Source of the DNA: Actinomycetota bacterium
GTDB taxonomy: Bacteria > Actinomycetota > Actinomycetes > Actinomycetales > Dermatophilaceae
NCBI GenBank assembly: GCA_020161845.1
Contig: JAIUNK010000003.1
Location: forward strand, 124,001-188,000
DNA: 64,000 bases
Direction: 5' to 3'
The position numbers were made by a program, and so were the translations under genes. The notes under the pieces were generated by a model, which saw only the letters and a program-made list of their open reading frames with translations, made no database searches and had not been told where the DNA came from. Shown here in pieces: positions 6,105-14,742 of the stretch. Positions within the stretch are counted from its first letter, which is position 1. Each line of letters begins with the position of its first letter.

Positions 6105-7390
6105 CAGCGGGTCCTTCTCTCGGGGTCGTACGGCGCGTCCTGTACGCCGGCGCCGTACGGCTCGTCCTGCACGTCGGCGCCGGCATCGGCCAGCCAGGCC
6201 CGGCGAACCGCCTCGCTGGGCCGACCGCTGGTCATCAGGTGGGGCACGAAGCGGGCGTAGTCGTCGGTCACCCAACCATCGCTCTCGCGGATGCCCAACC
6301 CCGCGGCCAGCCCGTCGACGACCCAACAGCCGAGCACGGCCTTGTTGCCGTCGAACTCGGGCAGCGGCGCCCACTGCTGGTAGCACCAGCCCTCCGCGCC
6401 GTAGTCGCCACCGTGCTCCTCCCGCACCCCGTCGGCGTGGATGCGGATGTTGTCGCCCTCGCGGCCGTGCAGCGGCTTGGCGACCCATTCGGTCAGCGGG
6501 CCCGGCTGGTCCAGATAGGCGGGGAGCAGCAACTCGTCGTTCGGGTAGAGCTGCCACAGGACTGCCAACAGTGCCTTGTTGGACAACAGCACCTTCCACA
6601 GGGGCTCCAGCCAGGTCGTCGACTGCGGGCCCTGCGGCACCGCCTCGACGTACCGCCCGAACTCCTCGGCGAGCATCAGTTCCCAGGGATAGAGCTTGAA
6701 CACCGTCCGCATGGGGGCGTTGTCGAGGTCGACGAAACACAGCAGGTCCCGGTCCCAGCCGATGTCCCCGATCGTGAGGGCCGCGGTGCGCAGACCCGCC
6801 TGCTCGGCGGTGTCGCGCAGGTAGCCGACGGTCATCTCCTCCTCGCCGCTGGTCTCGTCCTGGTGGTGCGCGAAGTGGACCGGCGCCGGGGCCAGCCTCG
6901 GGGCCATCTTCTGCCAGGCCAGGATCAGCCGTTCGTGCAACGAGTTCCACTGGTCCGAGTCCGGATGCGTGTCTTCCAGCCAATACCACTGCGCCACACT
7001 GGACTCCACCAGCCCGGTGGGGGTGTCGGCGTTGTATTCGAGCAACTTGGGCGGCCCCTGACCGTCGTAGCGCAGGTCGAAGCGGCCATACAGGCTCGGC
7101 GGGTTGCTCGCCAACGACTGACCCGCGCGGCGCAGCGCACCGACCGGCAGGCCCAGGTTGCCCATCGCGCCGGTGGCCAGGAACCGGGCCGCCTCCAGGC
7201 ACATGCCGTGCAGCCGCTCGGTGGCGGCCTCCAGCAGATCGACCTCGTCGGCGGTCAGCACGTAGCAGGCCTCTTCGTACCAATACGGCCGCTCAACGCC
7301 GCGCTCGTCGCGGGTCGTCGGATAGACCAGGCCCTGTTCGACCACCCGCTCGCGCCAGTGCGGACGCGCGGGCAGGCGGTAGCGCTCCAT
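6104..7390 (-). CDS. Glutathionylspermidine synthase-like ATP-grasp protein
   Basis: 428 residues, start ATG at 7390 (MERYRLPARPHW). It matches the preATP-grasp plus ATP-grasp fold of the C-terminal synthetase half of E. coli Gss and of the stand-alone YgiC/YjfC proteins. Visible elements are SLYGRFDLRYDG and LLEYNADTPTG in the first third, VFKLYPWE in the middle, and EWVAKPLHGREGDNI and YQQWAPLP near the end. No amidase domain is present. Actinobacteria use mycothiol rather than glutathione, so the real substrates are probably not glutathione and spermidine; a peptide-amine ligation at the envelope is a guess. Middle gene of the coupled operon. Confidence 0.85.
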   Translation of the reverse strand: MERYRLPARPHWRERVVEQGLVYPTTRDERGVERPYWYEEACYVLTADEVDLLEAATERLHGMCLEAARFLATGAMGNLGLPVGALRRAGQSLASNPPSLYGRFDLRYDGQGPPKLLEYNADTPTGLVESSVAQWYWLEDTHPDSDQWNSLHERLILAWQKMAPRLAPAPVHFAHHQDETSGEEEMTVGYLRDTAEQAGLRTAALTIGDIGWDRDLLCFVDLDNAPMRTVFKLYPWELMLAEEFGRYVEAVPQGPQSTTWLEPLWKVLLSNKALLAVLWQLYPNDELLLPAYLDQPGPLTEWVAKPLHGREGDNIRIHADGVREEHGGDYGAEGWCYQQWAPLPEFDGNKAVLGCWVVDGLAAGLGIRESDGWVTDDYARFVPHLMTSGRPSEAVRRAWLADAGADVQDEPYGAGVQDAPYDPERRTR

Positions 7391-8169
7391 CAGCTGCCGC
7401 CCTTGCTGCCCGAGCTGCCGAAGCCACCCCGTGAGGTGGACACCTTGCCGCCGCTGACCGTGGACTTGGTGACGGTTCCGCCGCTGCGGGTCATGCCACC
7501 GCGGCTGTACGTCGTGCCGGTGGGCGGGGCATAGCTGCCGTAGGTGGCCCGCTGCCCGATCGGCGGCGCCCACAGGCCCCACGGGATGAAGAACCAGCCG
7601 TGCGAGGTCGAATGCCGATAGACCGTGGTGGTGGCCGGTGCCGGGGTTCCCCCCGATCCTGCGGGCACCTGGCCGGGCGGGCACGCGCCCTCGAAGGTGG
7701 TCGGCACCGCGGTAGGCGCGGTCGTCGGGGAGGCCTCCAGCGGCAAGGTCGCCGTGACGGTGGCCGCGGTCGGGCCGGTTTCGGCAGCCGGCACGCACGT
7801 GGGGATCTCTGCCGCGCCGGAGGTGGGCGTCGCGCCGGAGGTGGGCGTCGCGCTGGAGGTGGGCGCCGTGCTGGACGTCGGCCCCGTGCTGGACGTGGGC
7901 GCCGTACTGGACGTGGGGGTGCTCGGCGCGACAGCCGGGTCGGCGCCGGCGTTGACGGCGGACTGGGCTTGGAAGTCGGCCTCGTCCGGGAGCGGATCGT
8001 TCTCACAGACGGTGTCGTCGAGCCGCACTCCGGTCGCCCTGTCGACGCAGATGCCGGTGTATTCCGGGTCCCCGCCGCCGGCGTCCTCCTCGGCCCCACA
8101 TCCCGCCAGGGACGTCGCCAGGACCGCGGTCAAACCCAGGCAGACCACCGTGCTGCGGCGCCGTCTCAT
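7390..8169 (-). CDS. Lipoprotein with Ser/Thr/Pro repeats (DUF1190-like tail)
   Basis: 259 residues from the ATG at 8169 (MRRRRSTVVCLG), chosen because the lipoprotein signal ends in LAGC at about residue 24. After a short acidic Cys-containing region (ICVDRATGVRLDDTVCENDPL) comes a low-complexity stretch of PTSSTA/PTSGAT units (about residues 82-115), then an aromatic segment (HGWFFIPWGLW), and a Gly/Ser tail ending RGGFGSSGSKGG. The tail and paired cysteines recall DUF1190 (YgiB/YjfM), the usual partner of YgiC/YjfC. First gene of the operon; its stop overlaps the next start by one base. The repeat tract may vary in length between strains. Confidence 0.8.
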   Translation of the reverse strand: MRRRRSTVVCLGLTAVLATSLAGCGAEEDAGGGDPEYTGICVDRATGVRLDDTVCENDPLPDEADFQAQSAVNAGADPAVAPSTPTSSTAPTSSTGPTSSTAPTSSATPTSGATPTSGAAEIPTCVPAAETGPTAATVTATLPLEASPTTAPTAVPTTFEGACPPGQVPAGSGGTPAPATTTVYRHSTSHGWFFIPWGLWAPPIGQRATYGSYAPPTGTTYSRGGMTRSGGTVTKSTVSGGKVSTSRGGFGSSGSKGGS

Positions 8170-8298
8170 CGATCCTCCTCCGCGGCGGCCCTGCGGCCCG
8201 CCAACCCCCTGCTCCATGGTGACTGCGACGATGCCACCAAGGCCACCGTTCCCGCGGCCCGTACGGCGAGGCTGGTCACGCACGGCCGGTAGCCCACG

Positions 8299-8502
8299 TC
8301 ACGCCCGGGCGGCATCGACCCAGCGGCGCGGCACCCGGACGATGCGCCGCCGCAGCCAGACCCGCCGCGCGCCCCCGACGTACAGCCTGGTCCGCGCCAG
8401 CTCCCACCCGTCGTGCTCGGCCGCATCGGCCAGGGCCCGCCGAGACTCCTCCCGGCTGACCTGGCGCCCGAAGGTCACCACGCGGTATTCGAACTCCATC
8501 AT
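8299..8502 (-). CDS. DUF5703 family small protein
   Basis: 67 residues. The conserved part is EFEYRVVTFGRQVSREE near the start, HDGWELARTRLYVGG in the middle and a basic RRRIVRV end, matching the short actinobacterial DUF5703 family. Start is uncertain among ATGs at 8511, 8502 and 8499; no clear ribosome-binding site separates them. Function unknown. It faces the acidic protein at 8614 divergently, and uppP follows that gene, a neighbourhood I recall for this family. Confidence 0.75.
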   Translation of the reverse strand: MMEFEYRVVTFGRQVSREESRRALADAAEHDGWELARTRLYVGGARRVWLRRRIVRVPRRWVDAARA

Positions 8503-8613
8503 CACCGTCATTGTCGCGGGCGTTCTCGCCGCGAACCAGCCCGGCCCGGACCCGTGACCAAGTCGGGCGGCAACCCGGGTGACCAGGCGGCGTGGACACG
8601 ATAGCGTGCGGGC

Positions 8614-8973
8614 ATGAGCGCAGATCCCCGAGCCGCCCTCGCCACGTTCGTCTCCGCCCTCGAGCGGCACCTCGAGGCGGCCTCTTCGCGACGCGGCGAG
8701 AACGACCCGGCGGTGGTTGCGGCATACCAGGATCTCGCCGAGGCGTTCGACGCCTACGACGACGCGCTCATGGAGGCCTTCGGTGAAGTGACGCCCCTGG
8801 AGATCTACAGCGGCGACGACGAGGACGACGACATCGACGATGACTTCGACGACGACATCGATGAGGACGATGACGACGACGATGAGGACGACGACGACGA
8901 TGACGAGGATGACGACATCGACTTCGACGATGACGACGACGAGGCGGACGGGGCGGCCACCCCGACGCTCTGA
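8614..8973 (+). CDS. Acidic protein with poly-Asp/Glu tail
   Basis: 119 residues. Residues 1-62 form a helical domain (ALATFVSALERHLEAASSR, then VVAAYQDLAEAFDAYDDAL). Residues 67-110 are almost only Asp and Glu with a few Ile and Phe, encoded by GAC/GAT/GAG repeats. Homologues are sometimes labelled primosomal proteins, without support that I know of. A TAGCGT hexamer six bases before the ATG and no Shine-Dalgarno sequence suggest a leaderless transcript. A polyacidic tail could mimic nucleic acid or bind basic proteins or metal ions; that is speculation. Confidence 0.8.
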   Translation: MSADPRAALATFVSALERHLEAASSRRGENDPAVVAAYQDLAEAFDAYDDALMEAFGEVTPLEIYSGDDEDDDIDDDFDDDIDEDDDDDDEDDDDDDEDDDIDFDDDDDEADGAATPTL

Positions 8974-8992
8974 AGCCTCCCGCCGACACGCC

Positions 8993-9027
8993 GAACGCCC
9001 GCATCCAGGCCCTTGGAGCGGGCGTTC
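8993..9027 (+). terminator. Hairpin after the acidic protein gene
   Basis: A perfect 10-bp stem (GAACGCCCGC at 8993-9002 and its complement at 9018-9027) with a 15-base loop, starting 20 bases after the stop at 8973 and before uppP. There is no U-run, as is common for actinobacterial hairpin terminators. Confidence 0.55.
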
Positions 9028-9135
9028 AGGCTGCCGGATTAGGATCCCCGCTCGGCGGACCGCACCGGCCGCTGCCGTCCCTCGGTCCGTTCCGGCCGCG
9101 TAAGGGCGCCGGCCACCGTCGTTGAGAGGCAGTTC

Positions 9136-9987
9136 GTGGAGCTCAGTTATCTGGACGCCGTGATCCTGGGAATCGTCGAAGGAATCACGGAGTACCTCCC
9201 GATCAGCTCCACCGGACATCTGACCGTCGCGGAGAAGCTGCTCGGCCTGCAGATCGATGACCCGGCCGTCACCGGCTACACCGCCACGATTCAGATCGGC
9301 GCGATCGTCGCCACGCTGGTCTTCTTCTGGGGCAAGATTGTTCGGCTGCTCAGGGCGTTCGTCGCGGGGCTGCGTGATGCCGAGGCGCGGCGCAGTCACG
9401 ACTGGACGCTGGCCCTGGCCGTCATCGTCGGTTCTCTGCCCGTCGGGATCGTCGGCTTCCTGGGCCGCCACATCATCTCCGGACCGCTGCGATCGCTGTG
9501 GGTGGTCGCGGGGGCCCTGGTGCTGTGGAGCGCGGTGATGTGGGTCGCCGAGAAGCGGTACGCCGCGACCGTGGCGGCTGGACGGGTCCGCGCCGAGGAC
9601 GACGTGACCGTGCTGGACGGCGTGAAGCTCGGGCTGGTCCAGTGCCTCTCCCTCATCCCGGGCGTGTCCCGCTCGGGCGCGACGATCTCGGCCGGCCTGT
9701 TCGGCGGGATCAATCGGGTGGTGGCGACGGAGCTGTCGTTCTTCATGGCCATTCCGGCGCTCACCGCCGCCGGCCTGTTCGGCCTCAAGGACGTCAATCT
9801 CTCGGTCATTCCGCTGGGACCGATGATCGTCGGTCTGGTCATCAGCTTCATCGTCGCTTACGCCTCGATCGCGTGGCTGCTGCGCTTCGTGGCGACGAAC
9901 TCGCTGCGCGCCTTCATCTACTACCGGGTGCCCGCCGGCCTGCTCCTGGCGGCCGCGCTGGGGGCCGGGTGGATCAGCGCCCACTGA
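9136..9987 (+). CDS. uppP: Undecaprenyl-diphosphatase
   Basis: 283-residue integral membrane enzyme that removes a phosphate from undecaprenyl diphosphate, recycling the lipid carrier for peptidoglycan and other wall polymers; it is linked to bacitracin tolerance. Both BacA/UppP signatures are present: GIVEGITEYLPISSTGH (residues 13-29, with the catalytic glutamate and serine/threonine region) and PGVSRSGATIS (about 175-185). Several membrane segments lie between and after them. The GTG at 9136 has GAGAGG about ten bases upstream. Length matches the family (about 270-290). Confidence 0.97.
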   Translation: MELSYLDAVILGIVEGITEYLPISSTGHLTVAEKLLGLQIDDPAVTGYTATIQIGAIVATLVFFWGKIVRLLRAFVAGLRDAEARRSHDWTLALAVIVGSLPVGIVGFLGRHIISGPLRSLWVVAGALVLWSAVMWVAEKRYAATVAAGRVRAEDDVTVLDGVKLGLVQCLSLIPGVSRSGATISAGLFGGINRVVATELSFFMAIPALTAAGLFGLKDVNLSVIPLGPMIVGLVISFIVAYASIAWLLRFVATNSLRAFIYYRVPAGLLLAAALGAGWISAH

Positions 9988-10033
9988 GCGGCGCCGTGCA
10001 GAGCCAGGTCGCCGTGCAGAGCCAGGTCGCGGT

Positions 10034-11008
10034 TCAGAGCCATTTCGAGCGGCGGAACGCGACGTACAGTCCCAGACAGACCGACATCATCACGGCGACC
10101 AGCACGAAATAGCCGTACTCCGTGTGCAGCTCGGGCATGTTGTCGAAGTTCATCCCGTAGACGCCGGCGAGCATCGTCGGCACCGCGGCGATCGCCACCC
10201 AGGCGGAGATCTTGCGCATGTCCTCGTTCTGCTGAATGGCCTGCTGGGACAGGTGCGCCGACAGGATGTCGGTCAGCAGCCGGTCGTAGGACTCGGCGTG
10301 GTCGCAGACCTGCAGCAGGTGATCCAGCACGTCGGAGAAGAACGGCCGCAGCTTCTTGGGCAGCAGCACGCGCGCGTCGCCGAGCAGCCGGCGCATCGGC
10401 GCGACCAGCGGCAGGGCCCCGCGCTTGAACTCCAGCACCTCACGCTTGAGCTTGTAGATCTCCGTGCCGGCCACCTCGCGGTCGCCGTCGAAAACGGCTT
10501 CCTCGATGTCTTCGAGGTCGCGGCTCAACTCGACGTCGATGGCGCGGTAGGTGTCGACGATGTGGTCGACCACGGCGTGCATGACGGCCATCGGGCCGTG
10601 CGCGAGGTGCTCGGGGTTGTCCTCCAGCCTGCGGCGTACTCCGGCGAGCGGGTTCGCCTCGCCGTAGCGCACCGTCAGGACGAACCGGTCACCGACGAAC
10701 ATCATCAGTTCGCCCGTCTCGACATCGCTGGTCGCCTCGATATAGCGCAGCGTCTTCAGGACGACGAAGACGGTGCTCTCGTAGATGTCGATCTTGGCGC
10801 GCTGGTTGCCCTTGAGCGCGTCCTCGACGGCCAGATCGTGCAGCTGCAACTCGTCGTTGTGTTCGGCGAACTCGGTCGTCGTCGGGTCTTTGATGCCGAT
10901 CCAGAGGAAGCCGCGCTCGGTCGAGGCGCGCAGCCGCTCCAGCTCGGTCGATACGTCGCCGCACTCGGTGCGGATCCCGTCGCGGTAGACCGCCTTGTCC
11001 ACGATCAC
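10034..11008 (-). CDS. corA: CorA-type magnesium transporter
   Basis: 324 residues. A large N-terminal cytoplasmic alpha/beta and helical domain (about 1-260) is followed by two membrane helices (KISAWVAIAAVPTMLAGVYG and FVLVAVMMSVCLGLYVAF). The GMN signature (YGMNF, about residue 284) at the end of the first helix defines the ion-selectivity loop of CorA. It transports Mg2+ (sometimes Co2+ or Ni2+) as a pentamer. I take GTG at 11008 (reading VIVDKAVYRD) because the longer frame upstream is arginine/proline-rich and overlaps the divergent gene's promoter; no good ribosome-binding site decides it. Stop is 46 bases beyond the uppP end (convergent). Confidence 0.93.
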   Translation of the reverse strand: MIVDKAVYRDGIRTECGDVSTELERLRASTERGFLWIGIKDPTTTEFAEHNDELQLHDLAVEDALKGNQRAKIDIYESTVFVVLKTLRYIEATSDVETGELMMFVGDRFVLTVRYGEANPLAGVRRRLEDNPEHLAHGPMAVMHAVVDHIVDTYRAIDVELSRDLEDIEEAVFDGDREVAGTEIYKLKREVLEFKRGALPLVAPMRRLLGDARVLLPKKLRPFFSDVLDHLLQVCDHAESYDRLLTDILSAHLSQQAIQQNEDMRKISAWVAIAAVPTMLAGVYGMNFDNMPELHTEYGYFVLVAVMMSVCLGLYVAFRRSKWL

Positions 11009-11061
11009 GGCGCCATTGTTGCAGGAGGGGCGGCGCGGCCCGGCCCACCTCGCCCGAGGCC

Positions 11062-11093
11062 GCGCCCCCGTACGATGGCGCCCCCGTACGATG
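11062..11093 (+). repeat. 16-bp tandem duplication carrying a -10 hexamer
   Basis: GCGCCCCCGTACGATG occurs twice in tandem (11062-11077, 11078-11093), just before the ATG at 11100. Each copy holds TACGAT; the second lies seven bases before the start codon, where a leaderless -10 element would sit. The duplication therefore doubles the likely -10 element. Confidence 0.8.
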
Positions 11094-11099
11094 GCGCCC

Positions 11100-11810
11100 A
11101 TGGCCACGGTCCTGCTGATCCGTCACGGACGCACCGCCGCGAACGCGGCCGGACTGCTCGCCGGCTGGACCCCCGGGGTCGACCTCGACGACAAGGGTCG
11201 GGACCAGGCGCGGGCGCTGGGTGCCCGGCTGGTCGACGTACCGCTGGCCCTCCTGGTCAGCAGCCCACTCACCCGCTGCCTGCAGACCGCCGACCTGGTG
11301 CTCACCGGGCGCGGCGTACCGCGGCGGGAGGACGAGCGGCTGGGGGAGTGCCGGTACGGCGCGTGGACCGGGCGCCCCATCGCCGAGCTGGTCACGGAGC
11401 CGCTGTGGCGGGTCGTCCAGACTCAGCCGAGCGCGGCCCGGTTCCCGGACGGCCCCGAGCACCCCGGGGAGTCGATCCGGGCGATGGCCGCCCGCGCGGT
11501 GGCCGCGGTGCGGGAGTGCGACGCGGCCGTCGAGGCGGAGCACGGCCCGGGGGCGGTGTGGGCCGCGGTCAGTCATGGCGACGTCCTCAAGGCCGTCCTG
11601 GCCGATGCGGCCGGGTGCCCGCTGGACCTCTTCCAGCGCTGGCACGTCGATCCCGCCAGCGTGTCGGTGGTGCGTTACACCGACCAACGCCCGTTCGTGC
11701 TCCGGACCAACGACACCGCCGGCACCTGGTCGGCGCTGCCTGCCGTGGCCCCGCACGCCGCGGCCAGTGGCGATGCGGTGGTCGGCGGCGGCGCCGGGGC
11801 GGACTCCTGA
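11100..11810 (+). CDS. Histidine phosphatase, MSMEG_4193 family
   Basis: 236 residues. The phosphatase signature RHGRTAAN lies at residues 8-15, with the phosphohistidine, and the second motif VSHGDVLKAV near residue 160 supplies the distal histidine. This is a branch of the phosphoglycerate-mutase superfamily that in actinobacteria sits immediately upstream of DUF3090, the SCO1664 family and mshC. That order is kept here, so a link to mycothiol metabolism is plausible but the substrate is unknown. ATG 11100 is preferred over 11091 because TACGAT lies seven bases before it (leaderless). Confidence 0.9.
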   Translation: MATVLLIRHGRTAANAAGLLAGWTPGVDLDDKGRDQARALGARLVDVPLALLVSSPLTRCLQTADLVLTGRGVPRREDERLGECRYGAWTGRPIAELVTEPLWRVVQTQPSAARFPDGPEHPGESIRAMAARAVAAVRECDAAVEAEHGPGAVWAAVSHGDVLKAVLADAAGCPLDLFQRWHVDPASVSVVRYTDQRPFVLRTNDTAGTWSALPAVAPHAAASGDAVVGGGAGADS

Positions 11811-11833
11811 TCCCGCTGCCGTAAGGTCATGCC

Positions 11834-12403
11834 ATGGCGCTCATCTCCTACGATCCGCCGGCACGGTTCGTCGCGGGCACGGTCGGCCCGCCCGGCCAGC
11901 GGGAGTTCTACCTGCAGGCCAGCGACGGGCAGCGGACCACGTCCGTCGGCCTGGAGAAGACGCAGGTCGCGATCCTCGCCGACCGGGTGAACGATCTTCT
12001 CGATGAGTTCGCCGGGGGCGAGGCGACCGAGCAGGCCGCCCACGCGTTCGTCGACGACGGGCCGTTGGCGATGCCGGTGGAGGAGGAGTTCCGGGTCGGC
12101 ACCATGGGGTTGTCCTGGGATCCCGAGGTCCGTCGTCTGGTGCTGGAATTGCATGCGGTCGGTGACTCCTTCGACACGGCCGACGCCGAGGAACTCGCCG
12201 AGGCGGGGGAGAACGCGATCGACCCGGCCACCGATCCCACCCAGCTCGTGTTGCGGGTCAGTCTGCCCGGGGGGATGGCCCGCGCCTTCGCCCGCCGCGG
12301 CCGCCGCGTCGTCGCCGCGGGACGGCCGCAATGTCCGTTCTGTGCCGGTCCGATCGACGCCGAGGGACACATCTGCCCCCGGGCCAACGGGTACCGGCGC
12401 TGA
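11834..12403 (+). CDS. DUF3090 family protein
   Basis: 189 residues, second gene of the mshC neighbourhood. The family begins with a pattern like YDPPARFVAGTVGPPGQREF (residues 5-24, seen here) and ends with a zinc-ribbon-like tail: CPFC (near 170), then C in HICPRANGYR. Function unknown; always adjacent to the histidine phosphatase and the SCO1664-family gene in actinobacteria as far as I recall. TAAGGT lies six bases before the ATG with no Shine-Dalgarno, so it probably also has its own leaderless promoter despite following the upstream gene by only 23 bases. Confidence 0.92.
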   Translation: MALISYDPPARFVAGTVGPPGQREFYLQASDGQRTTSVGLEKTQVAILADRVNDLLDEFAGGEATEQAAHAFVDDGPLAMPVEEEFRVGTMGLSWDPEVRRLVLELHAVGDSFDTADAEELAEAGENAIDPATDPTQLVLRVSLPGGMARAFARRGRRVVAAGRPQCPFCAGPIDAEGHICPRANGYRR

Positions 12404-13380
12404 GCGCCCCCCAACCCTCGACGCACCCCGTCCCGCTCGACGCAGCCGACGGGGCCACCTTCGCGGCGCTGGCGGCGGGTGCGATCGACCCGGTCGGCCA
12501 GCTCACCGATGCCTCCAACGGCGTCTTCCTCGTGGCGGTCGACGGGGTCCGCGCCGACGGTGGCCGTGGGTACGCCGTGCTCAAGCCGGTCCGCTACGAG
12601 CGACCCCTGTGGGACTTTCCGGACGGCACCCTGGCCGGTCGGGAGGTGGCGGCCTGTCTCGTCGACCGCGCCGGAGGGTGGGGCCTGGTGCCGGCGACCG
12701 TGCTGCGCACCGACCCGCCCGCTGCGCTGCAGCGCTGGGTCGGCGCCCTGCCGCCGGGGATCCCGGACGATCCCGATGCCCCGGAGGACTCGGCGGGCCC
12801 GGCCCCCGCTTCGGCCCGTGACCGGCGGCGGGACGGCGCGGCACAGCGCCGCCGTCCGGGCGGGGCCGCCGAATTGCACGACCCGGAGGATGCGCACGTC
12901 GTCACGCTGGTGGCCGCGGACCGGCCCACTCCCGGCTGGTTGCCGGTGTTGCCCGCCCAGCTCGCGGACGGCACCGACGTCGTCGTCGCGCACGCCGACC
13001 TGCCCCGGCTCGCTTCCCTGGCCGTGCTCGACGCGGCGCTGAACAACACCGACCGCAAGGGCAGCCACGTGTTGAAGGACAGCACGGGCGCCCTGTGGGG
13101 GATCGACCACGGCGTGAGCCTGCACGCCGAGGACAAGCTGCGCACCATCCTGTGGGGGTGGCAGGGCGACCCATTGCCGGCGGTGGACGTCGAGCGGCTG
13201 CGGCGGCTGGAGGCGTACTTGCGCGCCGACGGCGCCGACTCGCTCGCCGCCGCCCTGGCGCTTCACATCACCACCGCCGAGATCGCCGCGCTGCGTCGCC
13301 GGGTGGAGCGGCTGCTGTCCGCCGGGGTGTTTCCCGCGCCGTCGGGGGACTGGCACTCGATTCCGTGGCCACCGCTCTAA
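12331..13380 (+). CDS. SCO1664 family protein (PI3/4-kinase-like)
   Basis: Up to 349 residues. Conserved parts include DASNGVFLVAV, YAVLKPVRYERPLWDFPDGT, and a kinase-like motif LDAALNNTDRKGSHVL followed by LWGIDHGVSLH, where phosphoinositide-kinase-like enzymes keep their catalytic Asp/Asn and metal Asp. Function unknown. Start problem: the only in-frame ATG is at 12331, which overlaps the DUF3090 zinc-ribbon end by 73 bases. The frame has no GTG near the DUF3090 stop, only a CTG at 12400 overlapping it (CTGA). Homology begins after 12400, so the CTG may be the true start. A non-conserved acidic/arginine-rich insert lies at about residues 148-175. Confidence 0.88.
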   Translation: MSVLCRSDRRRGTHLPPGQRVPALSAPQPSTHPVPLDAADGATFAALAAGAIDPVGQLTDASNGVFLVAVDGVRADGGRGYAVLKPVRYERPLWDFPDGTLAGREVAACLVDRAGGWGLVPATVLRTDPPAALQRWVGALPPGIPDDPDAPEDSAGPAPASARDRRRDGAAQRRRPGGAAELHDPEDAHVVTLVAADRPTPGWLPVLPAQLADGTDVVVAHADLPRLASLAVLDAALNNTDRKGSHVLKDSTGALWGIDHGVSLHAEDKLRTILWGWQGDPLPAVDVERLRRLEAYLRADGADSLAAALALHITTAEIAALRRRVERLLSAGVFPAPSGDWHSIPWPPL

Positions 13381-13435
13381 GCACGCCCGACCAGGCCCGT
13401 CATCGACGGGGCAGACCCGCAGGTAGGCTGCCAGC

Positions 13436-14707
13436 GTGATCGCCTGGGAAGCCCCCGAACTGCCCGAGCTGCCCGGTGTCGGCATCGTGCCGACTGTGTC
13501 CGACGCTCGCCGGCGCGCCGTTCGGCTGACCCCAGGGCCGGTGGCCCGGATCTACGTCTGCGGGATCACGCCGTACGACGCCACCCACCTGGGCCACGCG
13601 GCGACCTACGTCACCTTCGACCTCCTCGGCCGGGCCCTGCGGGACGCGGGGCACGAGGTGACCTACGTGCAGAACGTCACCGACGTCGACGACCCGCTGC
13701 TGGAGCGGGCCCAGCGGGACGGCATCGACTGGCAGGACCTGGCCCAGCGGGAGACCCAGCTGTTCCGGGACGACATGGCGGCGCTGCGGGTGCTGCCGCC
13801 GGACCAGTACGTCGGGGTGGTCGAGTCGATGGAGCTGATCGAGGCGCGGGTGGCGGAGTTGTTCCGCTCCGGCGCGGCGTACCAGCTCCCGCTACCCGAC
13901 GGTGAAGCCCCGGGGCCAGGGGCGCACGGCGACGTCTATCTGGACCTGTCTCGACGGCCGGACTTCGGCGAGGTCAGCGGGTGGGACGCCGGGGCCATGG
14001 ACGCCGTCTTCGCCGAGCGCGGCGGCGATCCGGATCGCTCCGACAAGCGCGGCCGCTTCGATCCGCTGCTGTGGCGGGCCGCCCGGCCCGGCGAGCCGTC
14101 CTGGCCGTCGGCGCTGCTCGGCGCGGGTCGGCCCGGCTGGCACATCGAGTGCACCGCGATCGCCATTGAGCACCTGGGGATGGGCTTCGATGTGCAGGGT
14201 GGCGGCACCGACCTGATCTTCCCGCACCACGAGATGAGCGCGGTCCAGGCGGCGGCGTTGCGGCCTGGGCCCGGCATGGCTCGGGCAGCTGAGCCGTTCG
14301 CCCAGGCCTACGTGCATCAGGCGATGGTCGGCTACGAGGGCCACAAGATGAGCAAGTCCCGCGGCAACCTGGTGTTGGTCTCCCGGCTACGGGCCGACGG
14401 CGAGGACCCGATGGCGATCCGGCTCGCGCTGCTCGCGCACCACCACGGCCGTGACTGGGAGTGGACGGACGCGCAGCTGACGCAGGCGCGGGAGCGGCTC
14501 GCGAGGTGGCGGGCGGCGGTGGCCCGGCCGGCCGGGGCGGCGGCGGGTCCGGTGCTGGACGCCGTACGGCGTGCGCTGGCCGACGATCTCAACAGCCCGG
14601 CGGCACTCGCGGCCGTCGACGCGTGGGCCAGTGCCTCGGGGGACGACGCTGGTGCACCGGCCCTGGTCCGCGCCCTGGTGGACGCCTTGCTGGGTATCGC
14701 CCTCTGA
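13436..14707 (+). CDS. mshC: Mycothiol cysteine ligase MshC
   Basis: 423 residues. It ligates cysteine to glucosaminyl-inositol (GlcN-Ins) with ATP, the third step of mycothiol synthesis. It is a class-I cysteinyl-tRNA-synthetase relative: [16 protein letters not shown] (about 42-57) carries the HIGH-like motif, WHIECTAIA and [10 protein letters not shown] the zinc-site region, and KMSKSRGN (about 303) the KMSKS loop. The length (about 420) and the absence of the anticodon-binding domain distinguish MshC from CysS (about 460-480). It follows the phosphatase, DUF3090 and SCO1664-family genes as in other actinobacteria. GTG start six bases after TAGGCT, so probably leaderless. Confidence 0.96.
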   Translation: MIAWEAPELPELPGVGIVPTVSDARRRAVRLTPGPVARIYVCGITPYDATHLGHAATYVTFDLLGRALRDAGHEVTYVQNVTDVDDPLLERAQRDGIDWQDLAQRETQLFRDDMAALRVLPPDQYVGVVESMELIEARVAELFRSGAAYQLPLPDGEAPGPGAHGDVYLDLSRRPDFGEVSGWDAGAMDAVFAERGGDPDRSDKRGRFDPLLWRAARPGEPSWPSALLGAGRPGWHIECTAIAIEHLGMGFDVQGGGTDLIFPHHEMSAVQAAALRPGPGMARAAEPFAQAYVHQAMVGYEGHKMSKSRGNLVLVSRLRADGEDPMAIRLALLAHHHGRDWEWTDAQLTQARERLARWRAAVARPAGAAAGPVLDAVRRALADDLNSPAALAAVDAWASASGDDAGAPALVRALVDALLGIAL

Positions 14708-14742
14708 CGCGCCCCGCCGTCGCCAGCCCTGAGCGCGGCGGA

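Noticed and set aside
13436-14707. A second cysteinyl-tRNA synthetase
   Set aside because: The length, missing anticodon-binding domain and DUF3090/SCO1664-family neighbours identify MshC.
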